A DNA stretch of 12,882 nt from Bacillota bacterium (GTDB taxonomy: Bacteria; Bacillota; Clostridia; Oscillospirales; Acutalibacteraceae): assembly GCA_023397245.1 (NCBI GenBank), contig JAEWUH010000133.1, positions 1 through 12,882 on the forward strand. The letters run 5' to 3'. The position numbers and the translations under genes are program-made. Below, piece after piece: positions 1 to 7,307 of the stretch. Within the stretch, counting starts at the first letter, position 1, and each line of letters begins with the position of its first letter. Under the pieces are notes generated by a model that ran no database searches, had not been told where the DNA came from, and was given only the letters and a program-made list of their open reading frames with translations.

Positions 1-9
1 GGAATCCGG

Positions 10-1608
10 ATGCGTCCCGTCATGATTGTTGACGATGAACCTCTTATGCTGAAATATCTGAGCGCAAATCTGGAACAGATTGCCCCGGGCTGGTGTGTAA
101 CGGGAATCGCAGCAAACGGGCTGGAAGCAGTCAGCCTGCTGCAAACCCAAAGCTTTGACCTTGTGATTACCGATATCAAAATGCCGGAGATGGACGGTCT
201 GGAGCTTGCGAAATTCATCTATGAAATTTACCCCAAAACAAGAGTGGTGATTTTGTCCGGCTTCGATGATTTTGATTATGCGCAGCGGGCAATCCGCTGC
301 GGCGTGTCCGATTATCTTCTGAAACCGCTCAATGACGAAAACATTACGGAAACACTGAAAAAAATTGATGCTTCCCTCAAACATTCTGAGATGCAAAGGT
401 TCTCGGAAAATATTCTTTTCAGAGCAAATAATCTTTCCGACCGGGAACTGAAAAATGCGTATCTTGACGCGATCATTAAGGAGAACGATGAAAGTGCGCG
501 TATGCTCCATGCGGAGGCTTGCGGACGATCAATCTGGGAAAATGAACCATATGGGTGTATTCTGATACTCGGTGTAAATTACGCAGATATTTTGTTGCAA
601 AACAATGATCCGGATATCGCTTCATGCAAAATACAGCTGAACCAATACTGTGCGCAACTGGCTGCTTCACAGGGCTTTCCCAGCAGCAGCTGCCGTTATG
701 ACGATTCGGCTATCCTGATTTGCGCGGACAATAAAGACCATTTGGAAATTAAGATTCATAATACCATGAACCAAATCGACAGCTATTTTTATCATACGTA
801 CCGGGTTCATGTTTACGGTTCTTATGGCATCATTGTAGATGATTTTTTATTTCTGCAAAAATCCTATGCCAGCGCGGAGCAAAGTGTCATAACGGCTTTG
901 CTTGACTGTTCGCTGGACTCTCCGAACGATCTTATTCGAAACCGTTTTTTTCTGGAACAATTTCGCTTGTCACTCGAAGCAATTCTTTTCGATTTTGTAT
1001 CCTGTAATGATGAAAAACTGCAAAATGATCTTAATACCTTCCTCCATAAATTGCCCTTGCCGAAAGACCAAAAATCACTGCTTATCAGATCCGGTATCTT
1101 TCTTTTGTATTACCTGACGGAAAAGCTTAAAAAGGAAAAGGGCTGCTTAAAATCCGCACTTGAAAAGACTTACAGTCTGAAGGATTTATCTTCCTCCGAC
1201 CCCGAGTTGGAAGAAAAATTCCGTAATACCGTTTTCCAAGCGATTCAGTCGCTTAAATTGAGTTCCCACATTCAAAAAGAAACGGAAAGCAGTCAGTTGG
1301 TCGATCAGGCAAAGGAATACATCTATTCCCATTACAGTGAACCGATTAGTCTGACGCTGATTGCAGAAAAACTGGGGGTATCGTCAAGCTATTTAAGCGA
1401 TTTGTTTCATAAGGAAATTGGCGAGCCCTATTCCAAATTTGTTACACGCATCCGAATGGAGCAGGCAGTGAAATTAATGAAGGCAAATCCCAACGATAAA
1501 ATATATACATTGGCAATGCAGGTCGGCTTTGTGAACGCGAAGCACTTCAATTCTGTTTTTAAGAAATATTACAAAATGACCCCGACCGAGTATTTAAATA
1601 AAAAATGA
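10..1608 (+). CDS. YesN-type response regulator, REC + AraC DNA-binding domain
   Basis: This is a two-component response regulator that probably activates a carbohydrate uptake or degradation operon. Residues 1-120 form a receiver domain: acidic pocket D8/D9, phospho-acceptor D55 in VITDIKMPEMDG, switch S83 and conserved K105. The middle (about 125-430) is the variable, poorly conserved region typical of YesN proteins. Residues about 433-532 are an AraC/XylS double helix-turn-helix, with LIAEKLGVSSSYLSDLF as the first unit and a second unit ending PTEYLNKK. At 532 aa the length is normal for the family. The start aligns with the usual beginning of receiver domains (M-x-x-V-x-I-V-D-D-E). Only nine bases precede it, so its ribosome site and its likely YesM-type kinase partner cannot be seen. 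A hairpin terminator follows. The domain call is firm; the target operon is unknown. Confidence 0.93.
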   Translation: MRPVMIVDDEPLMLKYLSANLEQIAPGWCVTGIAANGLEAVSLLQTQSFDLVITDIKMPEMDGLELAKFIYEIYPKTRVVILSGFDDFDYAQRAIRCGVSDYLLKPLNDENITETLKKIDASLKHSEMQRFSENILFRANNLSDRELKNAYLDAIIKENDESARMLHAEACGRSIWENEPYGCILILGVNYADILLQNNDPDIASCKIQLNQYCAQLAASQGFPSSSCRYDDSAILICADNKDHLEIKIHNTMNQIDSYFYHTYRVHVYGSYGIIVDDFLFLQKSYASAEQSVITALLDCSLDSPNDLIRNRFFLEQFRLSLEAILFDFVSCNDEKLQNDLNTFLHKLPLPKDQKSLLIRSGIFLLYYLTEKLKKEKGCLKSALEKTYSLKDLSSSDPELEEKFRNTVFQAIQSLKLSSHIQKETESSQLVDQAKEYIYSHYSEPISLTLIAEKLGVSSSYLSDLFHKEIGEPYSKFVTRIRMEQAVKLMKANPNDKIYTLAMQVGFVNAKHFNSVFKKYYKMTPTEYLNKK

Positions 1609-1622
1609 CCAATAACCGATCG

Positions 1623-1664
1623 TCCCCCTTTCGTAGTTTATTATTACGTCAGGGGGATTCTTTG
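1623..1664 (+). terminator. Rho-independent terminator after the response regulator
   Basis: A C-rich arm (TCCCCCT, 1623-1629) pairs with AGGGGGA (1651-1657). An inner CGTA/TACG helix (1632-1635 with 1645-1648) is possible, and TTCTTT follows. It lies 15 bp after the regulator stop codon. On the minus strand the same hairpin could also end the convergent tgl transcript. There the nearest T-run is about 17 nt further on, so bidirectional use is uncertain. Confidence 0.6.
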
Positions 1665-1711
1665 CAATGCCCGTTTGTTTGCCGGGGAACAATTTTATTA
1701 GTAATTTCGGC

Positions 1712-2476
1712 TTATTCAATCGCTTTGAGGTATAGATCGGCCAGCTTTTTGAAATCTGGCCGGCCTGCGGCATCACTGAGATATGCAGACTCATTTGCAC
1801 CTTCGCTCCGATGTTTGTTTAGAGCTTTAATTATCGTTTTTTCGTCCGATATACCGATCCCGTGTCCGTAGTATTTTTCATCGTCAAGCACAATCACATT
1901 TTCCCCCTGCCATTGGGGCGTCAGCGGATCCACGTCCGGATTCACAAAGTATCTGCGGTCACCCCATATATAATCCTCCTGCTTTTTCATAAGCCCCGCT
2001 TCCCTCAGAAGCTTATTGATATGGTGCCAGTTCATGAGTTCAATTTCGGAGAATGTTCTGTCAAACAGGGCTTCGGGATAGATATTCAAAAGGGCTTTAT
2101 AATATAGGATCATCATCGCCGTTGCACATTCCGTGGCATATTCTGAACTGTTTGTAAAAATATCTCGAATCGCTTCGCTGGGTTTTACGCCCTGTTTGAG
2201 CACAAATCCGCCGTCATCCGCCCGATCCCAGAATTCCGGATTGCATTTCGATTCTCGGAAAACAGCAAAATCCATATTGCTGTCATTGAGTTCGTAAGAG
2301 GAATCAATAATCTCCTTTCGCATTCTTACCTCAAACTTTAGTTGTTCTACAGAATCATAATTGTATTTCTCAGCGCTTTCAGCAAGCTGACTGATTATTT
2401 TCCGTTCCATCGTATCAGCCGCATAATCTGCAGCGATGTCCTCTGGTTTTATCGTGCTGCCGGAGATGATAATCAT
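1712..2476 (-). CDS. tgl: Protein-glutamine gamma-glutamyltransferase (spore transglutaminase Tgl)
   Basis: This enzyme forms epsilon-(gamma-glutamyl)lysine isopeptide cross-links between proteins. In Bacillus subtilis the family member acts late in sporulation and cross-links coat proteins such as GerQ. The 254-aa product resembles B. subtilis Tgl along its length: it opens MIIISG, has a KPSEAIRDI segment, the active-site motif ATECATA with Cys117 preceded by Glu116, and the block QWQGENVIVLDDEKYYGHGI, in which Glu192 matches the catalytic Glu187 of B. subtilis. I start it at 2476 rather than at the upstream in-frame ATG (2539), because MII(I/V)SG is the family N-terminus and GGAGGG lies 7 nt upstream. 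The start overlaps the stop of the preceding gene as ATGA, which suggests translational coupling. All catalytic residues are present. It implies that the organism forms endospores. Confidence 0.93.
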   Translation of the reverse strand: MIIISGSTIKPEDIAADYAADTMERKIISQLAESAEKYNYDSVEQLKFEVRMRKEIIDSSYELNDSNMDFAVFRESKCNPEFWDRADDGGFVLKQGVKPSEAIRDIFTNSSEYATECATAMMILYYKALLNIYPEALFDRTFSEIELMNWHHINKLLREAGLMKKQEDYIWGDRRYFVNPDVDPLTPQWQGENVIVLDDEKYYGHGIGISDEKTIIKALNKHRSEGANESAYLSDAAGRPDFKKLADLYLKAIE

Positions 2477-3468
2477 ATCAGTGCCCTCCGGCCGTATCCG
2501 GCAATATGAAGTTGTTGATCCACAGGGGAGTGGATCCACTGATTCCAGCTGCGATGATTTCTTTTGAATAAGGCTTGAGAATAATCTGCAAGGGTTGATT
2601 TTTCATTCTCCTGTGCTTCATCAAAGCTTTTTAAGCAGGTAAGCTCTTCCTGCGTATAAGGAACGATTGGTTTGTGATGCTGTGAATCGATGGTTTTACG
2701 CAGGTATTTTGCCTCTAGGTCCAGCCTGCATGGGTCGGGACTGTTGGAGTATTGCAGACTTTCTCCGGTAAAATAAAGATACGGTCCGTTTTCATGCAGC
2801 CACAAGAGGTAGTTTTCGTATTCTTTTTGCCTGTCGGCTCTTGCGCTTAATTCCGTATTTTGTGGCAGATTCAGGAGTTTGCGCGCTAATTGAACATCGG
2901 CTGTGTTGGAAGAACGAAGATACTTTGCAATATATCGGAGTGAATCGATATTCCGGGACTGAAAGAATGCCCAAACCAGATCATGACAGTAGCTCCCCCT
3001 CCGGCTGCGCTGAAAGATCAGATCTGCAATGACCGGAATGATACTTTCTTCGTGATGCGTTTTTATTAGAACCGCAGCCGCTGTATCAACAATCCGGTCA
3101 AATTCATTGCCCAAGCCATCATCGGCTGCACCCGTATTAAGAATCCAAAGTAAAACCCGGTGAACGTGTTCGCTGCTGAGTTGAATTGAAATTTCAGCAT
3201 CTTGGGAGGTTCCCTTGCCGGCAGAAATTTTCTTGCATAAGTCCAGAGCAGTCTGATTCCGTTCATTCAGCTCCAGCTTCAATTCATTGATTTCCGGCTG
3301 CAAGATAAACAGAGAAGCAAAATGCAGCCTGCGATCATTGATAAGCCAAATAGCGTTTTGCCTGTTCTCATTTGCCAGATTTCGATAGAAATCCTTACAT
3401 TGATTAATTCCCTTTCTGCGTCGGATACGGTCTAAATAATTCAATGTTTTATCGTAACCTAAATTCAT
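2473..3468 (-). CDS. Unknown helical protein coupled to tgl
   Basis: I do not recognise this 331-aa protein. It has no signal peptide or obvious membrane segment. The N-terminus is basic (a LDRIRRRKG segment). Residues about 85-200 look like successive amphipathic helices (for example VLLWILNTGAADDG, VIADLIFQR, HDLVWAFFQSR, IDSLRYIAKYL), in the style of HEAT/ARM repeats. The C-terminal third is polar and rich in Asn, Gln and Ser (KRNHRSWNQWIHSP, DQQLHIAGYG). An ATG at 3492 is also in frame, but AAGGAGG (3486-3480) lies inside that extension and 11 nt before the ATG at 3468, so 3468 is preferred. Its TGA overlaps the tgl ATG by 4 bp, so the two are probably made together. It could be a transglutaminase substrate, a targeting partner or an unrelated sporulation protein; the sequence does not decide. 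Confidence 0.8.
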   Translation of the reverse strand: MNLGYDKTLNYLDRIRRRKGINQCKDFYRNLANENRQNAIWLINDRRLHFASLFILQPEINELKLELNERNQTALDLCKKISAGKGTSQDAEISIQLSSEHVHRVLLWILNTGAADDGLGNEFDRIVDTAAAVLIKTHHEESIIPVIADLIFQRSRRGSYCHDLVWAFFQSRNIDSLRYIAKYLRSSNTADVQLARKLLNLPQNTELSARADRQKEYENYLLWLHENGPYLYFTGESLQYSNSPDPCRLDLEAKYLRKTIDSQHHKPIVPYTQEELTCLKSFDEAQENEKSTLADYSQALFKRNHRSWNQWIHSPVDQQLHIAGYGRRALI

Positions 3469-3763
3469 GGATCTCTTTGCCTCCTTCAACATTTTGGGAA
3501 TCCTGAATTCATCATCCCATAATATCTTGAAAAGGCTGATTTGTTTCTGAATGCTGACGATATGCCCACTTCATCCGGTCCGCAATAAAGCAACAAATAT
3601 GTTGTAAGCGAAGAAATGAAATCGTATAATAAAAAGTAGTTTGACTATGCGGTAATAGAGAAGCCGGGAGAATTTGTTTTTATCCGGTTTAAAAAATGCA
3701 TTGGCTTATATTCGTCAGTGAACAAAGCTGCTCTCACATTGATATGGCAGGGGGGAGAAGACA
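3469..3763. other. Divergent intergenic region between the tgl pair and the LacI regulator gene
   Basis: This region carries the lacI-type gene's promoter (listed separately) and must carry the promoter of the minus-strand tgl pair. I found no convincing sigma-A promoter on the minus strand. A CATATCGT-like box upstream of the pair would fit a sporulation sigma -10 element only loosely. A short inverted repeat, CAACA-AATA-TGTTG, lies near 3590. No copy of the GTTTTGCGCAAAAC operator is present, so self-regulation of the LacI gene through that site is not supported. Confidence 0.5.
3602..3630 (+). promoter_or_regulatory. Sigma-A promoter for the LacI-family gene
   Basis: TTGTAA at 3602-3607 and TATAAT at 3625-3630 are separated by 17 bp, a near-consensus vegetative promoter pointing right. 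Transcription would start near 3637, giving a leader of about 125 nt before the ATG at 3764. Confidence 0.6.
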
Positions 3764-4789
3764 ATGATACGCATCAAGGATATTGCGGACAAGGCCGGCG
3801 TCAGTCCTACAACAGTCTCCAACGTTATTCATGGAAACACCAAAAGGGTATCTCCTGAAACAGTAGAAAAAATTAATCAGATTATTGAGAAATTGAATTA
3901 TATTCCCAATATGGGCGCAAGAATGCTGGTAAAAAACGGTTCCAAAATTATAGGTGTGATTTTGAACTATCCGAAGCGTGATGAAAACAACGTAGTGCAG
4001 GACCCGTTCAGCTCCGCGATGATTGGCGCTCTGGAAAATTCGATTCGCTTGCATGGGTATTTTATGATGCTTTGCGCTGCCGGCGGAGCGGACGAAGTGC
4101 TGAAGCTTGCGGCTACATGGAATATTGACGGACTGATCATGCTTGGAATCCAGACGGAGAATGCCCGTCAGATTAAACAAAGCACGGACAAACCCGTTGT
4201 TTTTATTGACAGCTATTTTGATGATGATCTGTTTCAATATGAAAATGTGGGCCTTGATGATGAGGAAGGCGGCTATCAGATGGCCAGTTATTTGCTGGCA
4301 AACGGACACAGGAAAATTGCATTTCTGGCCGATGCTCCTAAACCGATAGGAGTTGACTGGTGGCGGCTTCAGGGCTGCGCCAGGGCTTTTCGTGAAGCCG
4401 GAATTCCGTTTGGCAAAGAGAATTATATCGGATTTTCCCGTAACTGCTGGCAGCGCCAGGAAGACTTTAAAAAACTTTTATCGCGTATCCATGACTTTAC
4501 CGCTTTGTTTTTTGCATCGGACTATTATGCGGTGAGTGCAATGAATTTCTTTTATGACAGCGGCGTTATGATGCCCAGGGATATTTCGATTGCGGGATTT
4601 GATGATAACTATCTTGCTCAATCCGTCAGGCCTAAACTGACTACGGTACGCCAGAATGTGGAACAAAAAAGCCGCTGTGCGGTGGAACTTCTCATAAAGC
4701 TGATTCATGGAGAGATCATACCGGAGAAAAATATCCGGCTGCCAATCGAACTGATTGTACGTGATTCCGTGCGCAGTATGATATTTTAA
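3764..4789 (+). CDS. LacI-family transcriptional regulator of the alpha-glucoside operon
   Basis: This is a ligand-responsive DNA-binding protein of 341 aa, the normal LacI/GalR length. The N-terminus is a canonical LacI helix-turn-helix (IKDIADKAGVSPTTVSNVI, residues about 4-22), followed by the hinge region (about 45-60). A periplasmic-binding-protein-like effector domain starts near KIIGVIL and includes DGLIMLGI, the HRKIAFLAD segment and the late family motif DISIAGFDDN. The start is supported by a G-rich ribosome site (AGGGGGGAG) 6 nt upstream. It lies about 220 bp upstream of the solute-binding-protein gene on the same strand, separated by a strong hairpin, so it most likely has its own transcript and controls the importer/glucosidase operon. 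The effector is probably an alpha-glucoside or a breakdown product; this is inferred from context only. Confidence 0.93.
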   Translation: MIRIKDIADKAGVSPTTVSNVIHGNTKRVSPETVEKINQIIEKLNYIPNMGARMLVKNGSKIIGVILNYPKRDENNVVQDPFSSAMIGALENSIRLHGYFMMLCAAGGADEVLKLAATWNIDGLIMLGIQTENARQIKQSTDKPVVFIDSYFDDDLFQYENVGLDDEEGGYQMASYLLANGHRKIAFLADAPKPIGVDWWRLQGCARAFREAGIPFGKENYIGFSRNCWQRQEDFKKLLSRIHDFTALFFASDYYAVSAMNFFYDSGVMMPRDISIAGFDDNYLAQSVRPKLTTVRQNVEQKSRCAVELLIKLIHGEIIPEKNIRLPIELIVRDSVRSMIF

Positions 4790-4802
4790 TATCAAGAACA
4801 AG

Positions 4803-4849
4803 ACAACAAGCTCGTCCGCTGAAAAATTTTCAGCGGACGAGCTTGTTGT
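4803..4849 (+). terminator. Long perfect inverted repeat, probable terminator of the LacI gene
   Basis: Arms 4803-4825 and 4827-4849 are exact reverse complements (core CAACAAGCTCGTCCGCTG). This gives an 18-bp GC-containing stem plus an A/T-rich tip, starting 14 nt after the regulator's stop codon. The downstream sequence is only moderately U-rich (TTGTTGTATATATT). A terminator separating regulator from operon is the simplest reading; an mRNA-stabilising or processing hairpin is possible. Confidence 0.6.
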
Positions 4850-4892
4850 ATATATTGCACAATATTATAATAAATATTTAACATTTTTGAAA

Positions 4893-4906
4893 GTTTTGCG
4901 CAAAAC
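4893..4906. promoter_or_regulatory. Palindromic operator candidate for the LacI-family regulator
   Basis: GTTTTGCGCAAAAC is a perfect 14-bp palindrome with the central CG step typical of LacI-family sites. It lies just upstream of the candidate -35 box of the importer operon. A weaker related palindrome, TTTGCAAA (4953-4960), and a half-site, GTTTTGC (4971-4977), lie downstream of the promoter, so cooperative binding across the promoter is possible. The link to the neighbouring regulator is inferred from position. Confidence 0.55.
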
Positions 4907-4909
4907 CTA

Positions 4910-4938
4910 TTGAAAGATAAAGTTTATAATGCTATTAT
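4910..4938 (+). promoter_or_regulatory. Candidate sigma-A promoter of the alpha-glucoside operon
   Basis: TTGAAA (4910-4915) and TATTAT (4933-4938) are spaced by 17 bp, with a predicted start near 4945. Alternative TATAAT boxes at 4925-4930 and 4936-4941 lack a good -35 at standard spacing. The palindromic operator candidate ends 3 bp before the -35 box. Confidence 0.5.
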
Positions 4939-5006
4939 AATTCCAATAAAGGTTTGCAAAAAGTAATTATGTTTTGCAGGCCGAATATCAGAAAGAGGGA
5001 AGATTC

Positions 5007-6296
5007 ATGAAGAAAACAATGAAATCCATTGCAGCTTCAGCGCTTTGCCTTGCCATGATAGGCTCGTCGTTTATAGGGTGTTCCGGCGGGAGCAGCACAA
5101 AGACCGGAGGGGCAGCCGCAACGGCGCAGCCTGCCAAATTGGAATTGTTCTCTACAAAATCGGAAAATAAAAAAATCATGCAGTCTCTGGTCGATGAATT
5201 TCAAGCGAAAAATCCGGGCGTCACCATTACCATTACATGCCCGAATGAAGCAAAAACAGTATTAAGAACCCGCTTAACGAAAAACGATATTCCGGACATA
5301 GTCGCAATGGGCGGCGACTCAACCTTTACGGAGCTTCAGACCGCCGGCATTCTGGAGGATCTGAGCAATGAGCCGTATGCCGCGAATATTCAGGATTCCT
5401 ACAAGAAGATGATTTATGACGTGCAGAAGGACAAGGAAGAAAAACTGTACGGCGTACCTTACGCGACAAATGCTTCCGGCGTGCTGTATAATGCGGATTT
5501 GTTTAAAAAAGCCGGAGTGGAAGTCCCGAAAACATGGGATGAGTTTATTGCCGTATGCAACAAGCTTCAGGCTGCAGGAATCACCCCCTTTGAATTTACT
5601 TTAAAGGACGCATGGTGCTGCCTGCCGCCTTGGAACAGCATGGCGCCGGATCTGCAGCCGGCAAACTTTACGAGTGACAGGCTGGCAAAGAAGACGACCT
5701 TTGCGGCAACCCATCAGGAAATAGCTCAAAAATATCTTGAACTCTTAAAATATGCGCAGAAAGACTATATGGGCACAACATATGATGACGGAAATAAAGC
5801 TTTTGCACAGGGAAAAGCTGCTATGATGATTAACGGCAACTGGGCAATCAGCGAATTTAAAAAGACAAATAAAGATATCAATGTCGACCTGTTTGCGCTC
5901 CCGGCTTCCAATGATGCTTCAAAGAACTATGTGACTTCCGGCGTCGATGTTTTATTTGCAATCAATAAAGACTCCAAAGGAAAAGACGCAGCCAAGAAGT
6001 TTGTTCTGTTTATGACGGAAAAGGAATCCGCGCAAAAATACATAACAGACCAGTTTGCTTTCTCCGCAATAAAGGGCGTGGAGCAGGGAGACAAGACGGT
6101 TGCCGGCGTAAAAGCGGATATTGCAAACGGCAAGGTGGCAAACTTCCCGGATCACTATTATCCTGCCGGCTTTATTTTGGCGGATATCGTCCAGAACTTT
6201 ACGAAAAACGCTGCCGCAAATATGGACGCAGAAAAGAATATTTCGGACTTCCTGAAGCAGTGCGACGAAAAATATGATGTGGCAAATGTAGGCTAA
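5007..6296 (+). CDS. CUT1-type ABC sugar importer, lipoprotein solute-binding protein
   Basis: This is the extracellular, membrane-anchored binding protein of an oligosaccharide ABC importer (MalE/SBP family 1). The 429-aa product begins with a lipoprotein signal (MKKTMK, a hydrophobic stretch, then FIGC) with the lipidation Cys at residue 25, followed by a Ser/Gly/Ala-rich linker. The mature part shows the family's opening pattern (LVDEFQAKNPGV), an early GVPYATNASGVLYNADLFKKAG segment split across the hinge, and FAQGKAAMMINGNWA, a strong SBP family 1 signature. I chose ATG 5007 over an in-frame TTG at 4974 because GAGGGA lies 6 nt upstream and the signal peptide begins there. It is the first gene of the importer operon. 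The substrate is probably a short alpha-glucoside, judged from the downstream GH13 enzyme. Confidence 0.93.
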   Translation: MKKTMKSIAASALCLAMIGSSFIGCSGGSSTKTGGAAATAQPAKLELFSTKSENKKIMQSLVDEFQAKNPGVTITITCPNEAKTVLRTRLTKNDIPDIVAMGGDSTFTELQTAGILEDLSNEPYAANIQDSYKKMIYDVQKDKEEKLYGVPYATNASGVLYNADLFKKAGVEVPKTWDEFIAVCNKLQAAGITPFEFTLKDAWCCLPPWNSMAPDLQPANFTSDRLAKKTTFAATHQEIAQKYLELLKYAQKDYMGTTYDDGNKAFAQGKAAMMINGNWAISEFKKTNKDINVDLFALPASNDASKNYVTSGVDVLFAINKDSKGKDAAKKFVLFMTEKESAQKYITDQFAFSAIKGVEQGDKTVAGVKADIANGKVANFPDHYYPAGFILADIVQNFTKNAAANMDAEKNISDFLKQCDEKYDVANVG

Positions 6297-6314
6297 CCGG
6301 CAGTTCCTTTTATT

Positions 6315-6389
6315 CTGCCGAAGCTCGGCTTCCGGCAGGCAGATTGACGGAAAAATCGTGCAAATTGGGTTTATTTGCACGATTTTCCG
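6315..6389 (+). promoter_or_regulatory. Two intercistronic hairpins between the binding-protein and permease genes
   Basis: The first hairpin pairs CTGCCGAAGC (6315-6324) with GCTTCCGGCAG (6328-6338), with one bulged C. The second pairs 6348-6365 with 6373-6389 (core AATCGTGCAAAT/ATTTGCACGATT), with one extra A in the left arm and a 7-nt loop. Neither has a poly-U tail. Such structures after binding-protein genes typically protect the 3' end of that segment or cause partial termination, so that the binding protein outnumbers the permeases. That role is inferred here. Confidence 0.6.
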
Positions 6390-6431
6390 CAGATCGGTTC
6401 AGCTGCAGACAAACGGAAACGAGGTAATTAT

Positions 6432-7307
6432 ATGACAAAAAGTAAAAAGCGGATCGGCTTCGCTTTTTATATTATGACAGTCCCTATGGCGCTCCTGTTT
6501 TTTCTATTTCACACTTACCCGTTTTTGCAGGGAATATTTTATAGCTTTACAGACTGGAAAGGATATGGAAAGTGGAACTTTGTAGGCCTGCGAAATTATC
6601 TGCATATTTTTATCGATAAAGATGTCGGCAGCGCATATCTGTTTACTTTCTTTTTTGCAGTACTGGCAACTATTCTTGTAAATCTTTTCAGCCTGCTGCT
6701 TGCGCTGGGGCTGAATTCCAAAATCAAGTTTAAAAATGGTTTGAAAGCCATTTATTTTTTGCCGTACATGCTCGGGAATGTAATCGTCGGCTTTATTTTC
6801 AATTTTATTTTTGCCGACCTCATTCCTCCCATCGGCCAGGCCCTGGGAATCGCGGCGTTAAGCGTGAATATTCTAGGAACGGATAACGCCTGGGTGGGCG
6901 TATTGTTCGTTACCGTTTGGCAGTCGCTTGCCTTTAATACACTGATTTATCTTTCCGGCCTCCAAACCGTAGAGCAGGATCTTTATGAGGCTGCAGACCT
7001 TGACGGCGCCACCGGATGGCGGCGCTTTAAAAGCATTACTTTTCCTCTCATTGCTCCCTTTTTCACCATTAATATGGTGCTTTGCGTAAAAAACTTTTTA
7101 ATGATTTTCGATCAGGTCATGGCAATGACAAACGGCGGCCCGGGTTCGGCCACAACGACCATTTCGGTCTTGATTTATAAACGGGGTTTTCTGGGCGGGC
7201 AGTTTGCCTACCAGTCTGCCGACGCCGTGCTGCTCTTTATTGTTATCGTTCTGATTTCAATGTTCCAAATGTTTGTCCTTGAAAAAAGGGAGGAGAGGTT
7301 CGAATGA
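6432..7307 (+). CDS. ABC sugar importer permease, MalF-like
   Basis: This is an inner-membrane subunit of the CUT1 importer, 291 aa. A short basic N-terminus (MTKSKKRIGF) leads into the first membrane helix; several further hydrophobic segments follow, six in all by eye. The cytoplasmic coupling loop that docks the ATPase is present as the EAA motif, EAADLDGATGWRRFKSITFP, at about residues 186-205. The MTNGGPGSATT motif near the C-terminus is typical of MalF/UgpA-type permeases. ATG 6432 is preferred over an in-frame upstream start at 6375 because GAGG lies 7 nt before it and the upstream part overlaps the intercistronic hairpin. Its TGA overlaps the next ATG (ATGA, 7304-7307), as expected for subunits made in equal amounts. 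Confidence 0.93.
   Translation: MTKSKKRIGFAFYIMTVPMALLFFLFHTYPFLQGIFYSFTDWKGYGKWNFVGLRNYLHIFIDKDVGSAYLFTFFFAVLATILVNLFSLLLALGLNSKIKFKNGLKAIYFLPYMLGNVIVGFIFNFIFADLIPPIGQALGIAALSVNILGTDNAWVGVLFVTVWQSLAFNTLIYLSGLQTVEQDLYEAADLDGATGWRRFKSITFPLIAPFFTINMVLCVKNFLMIFDQVMAMTNGGPGSATTTISVLIYKRGFLGGQFAYQSADAVLLFIVIVLISMFQMFVLEKREERFE

Noticed and set aside
3734..4309. A 191-codon minus-strand frame antisense to the LacI-family gene
   Set aside because: The plus strand has unmistakable LacI helix-turn-helix and effector domains; this frame has no recognisable domain.
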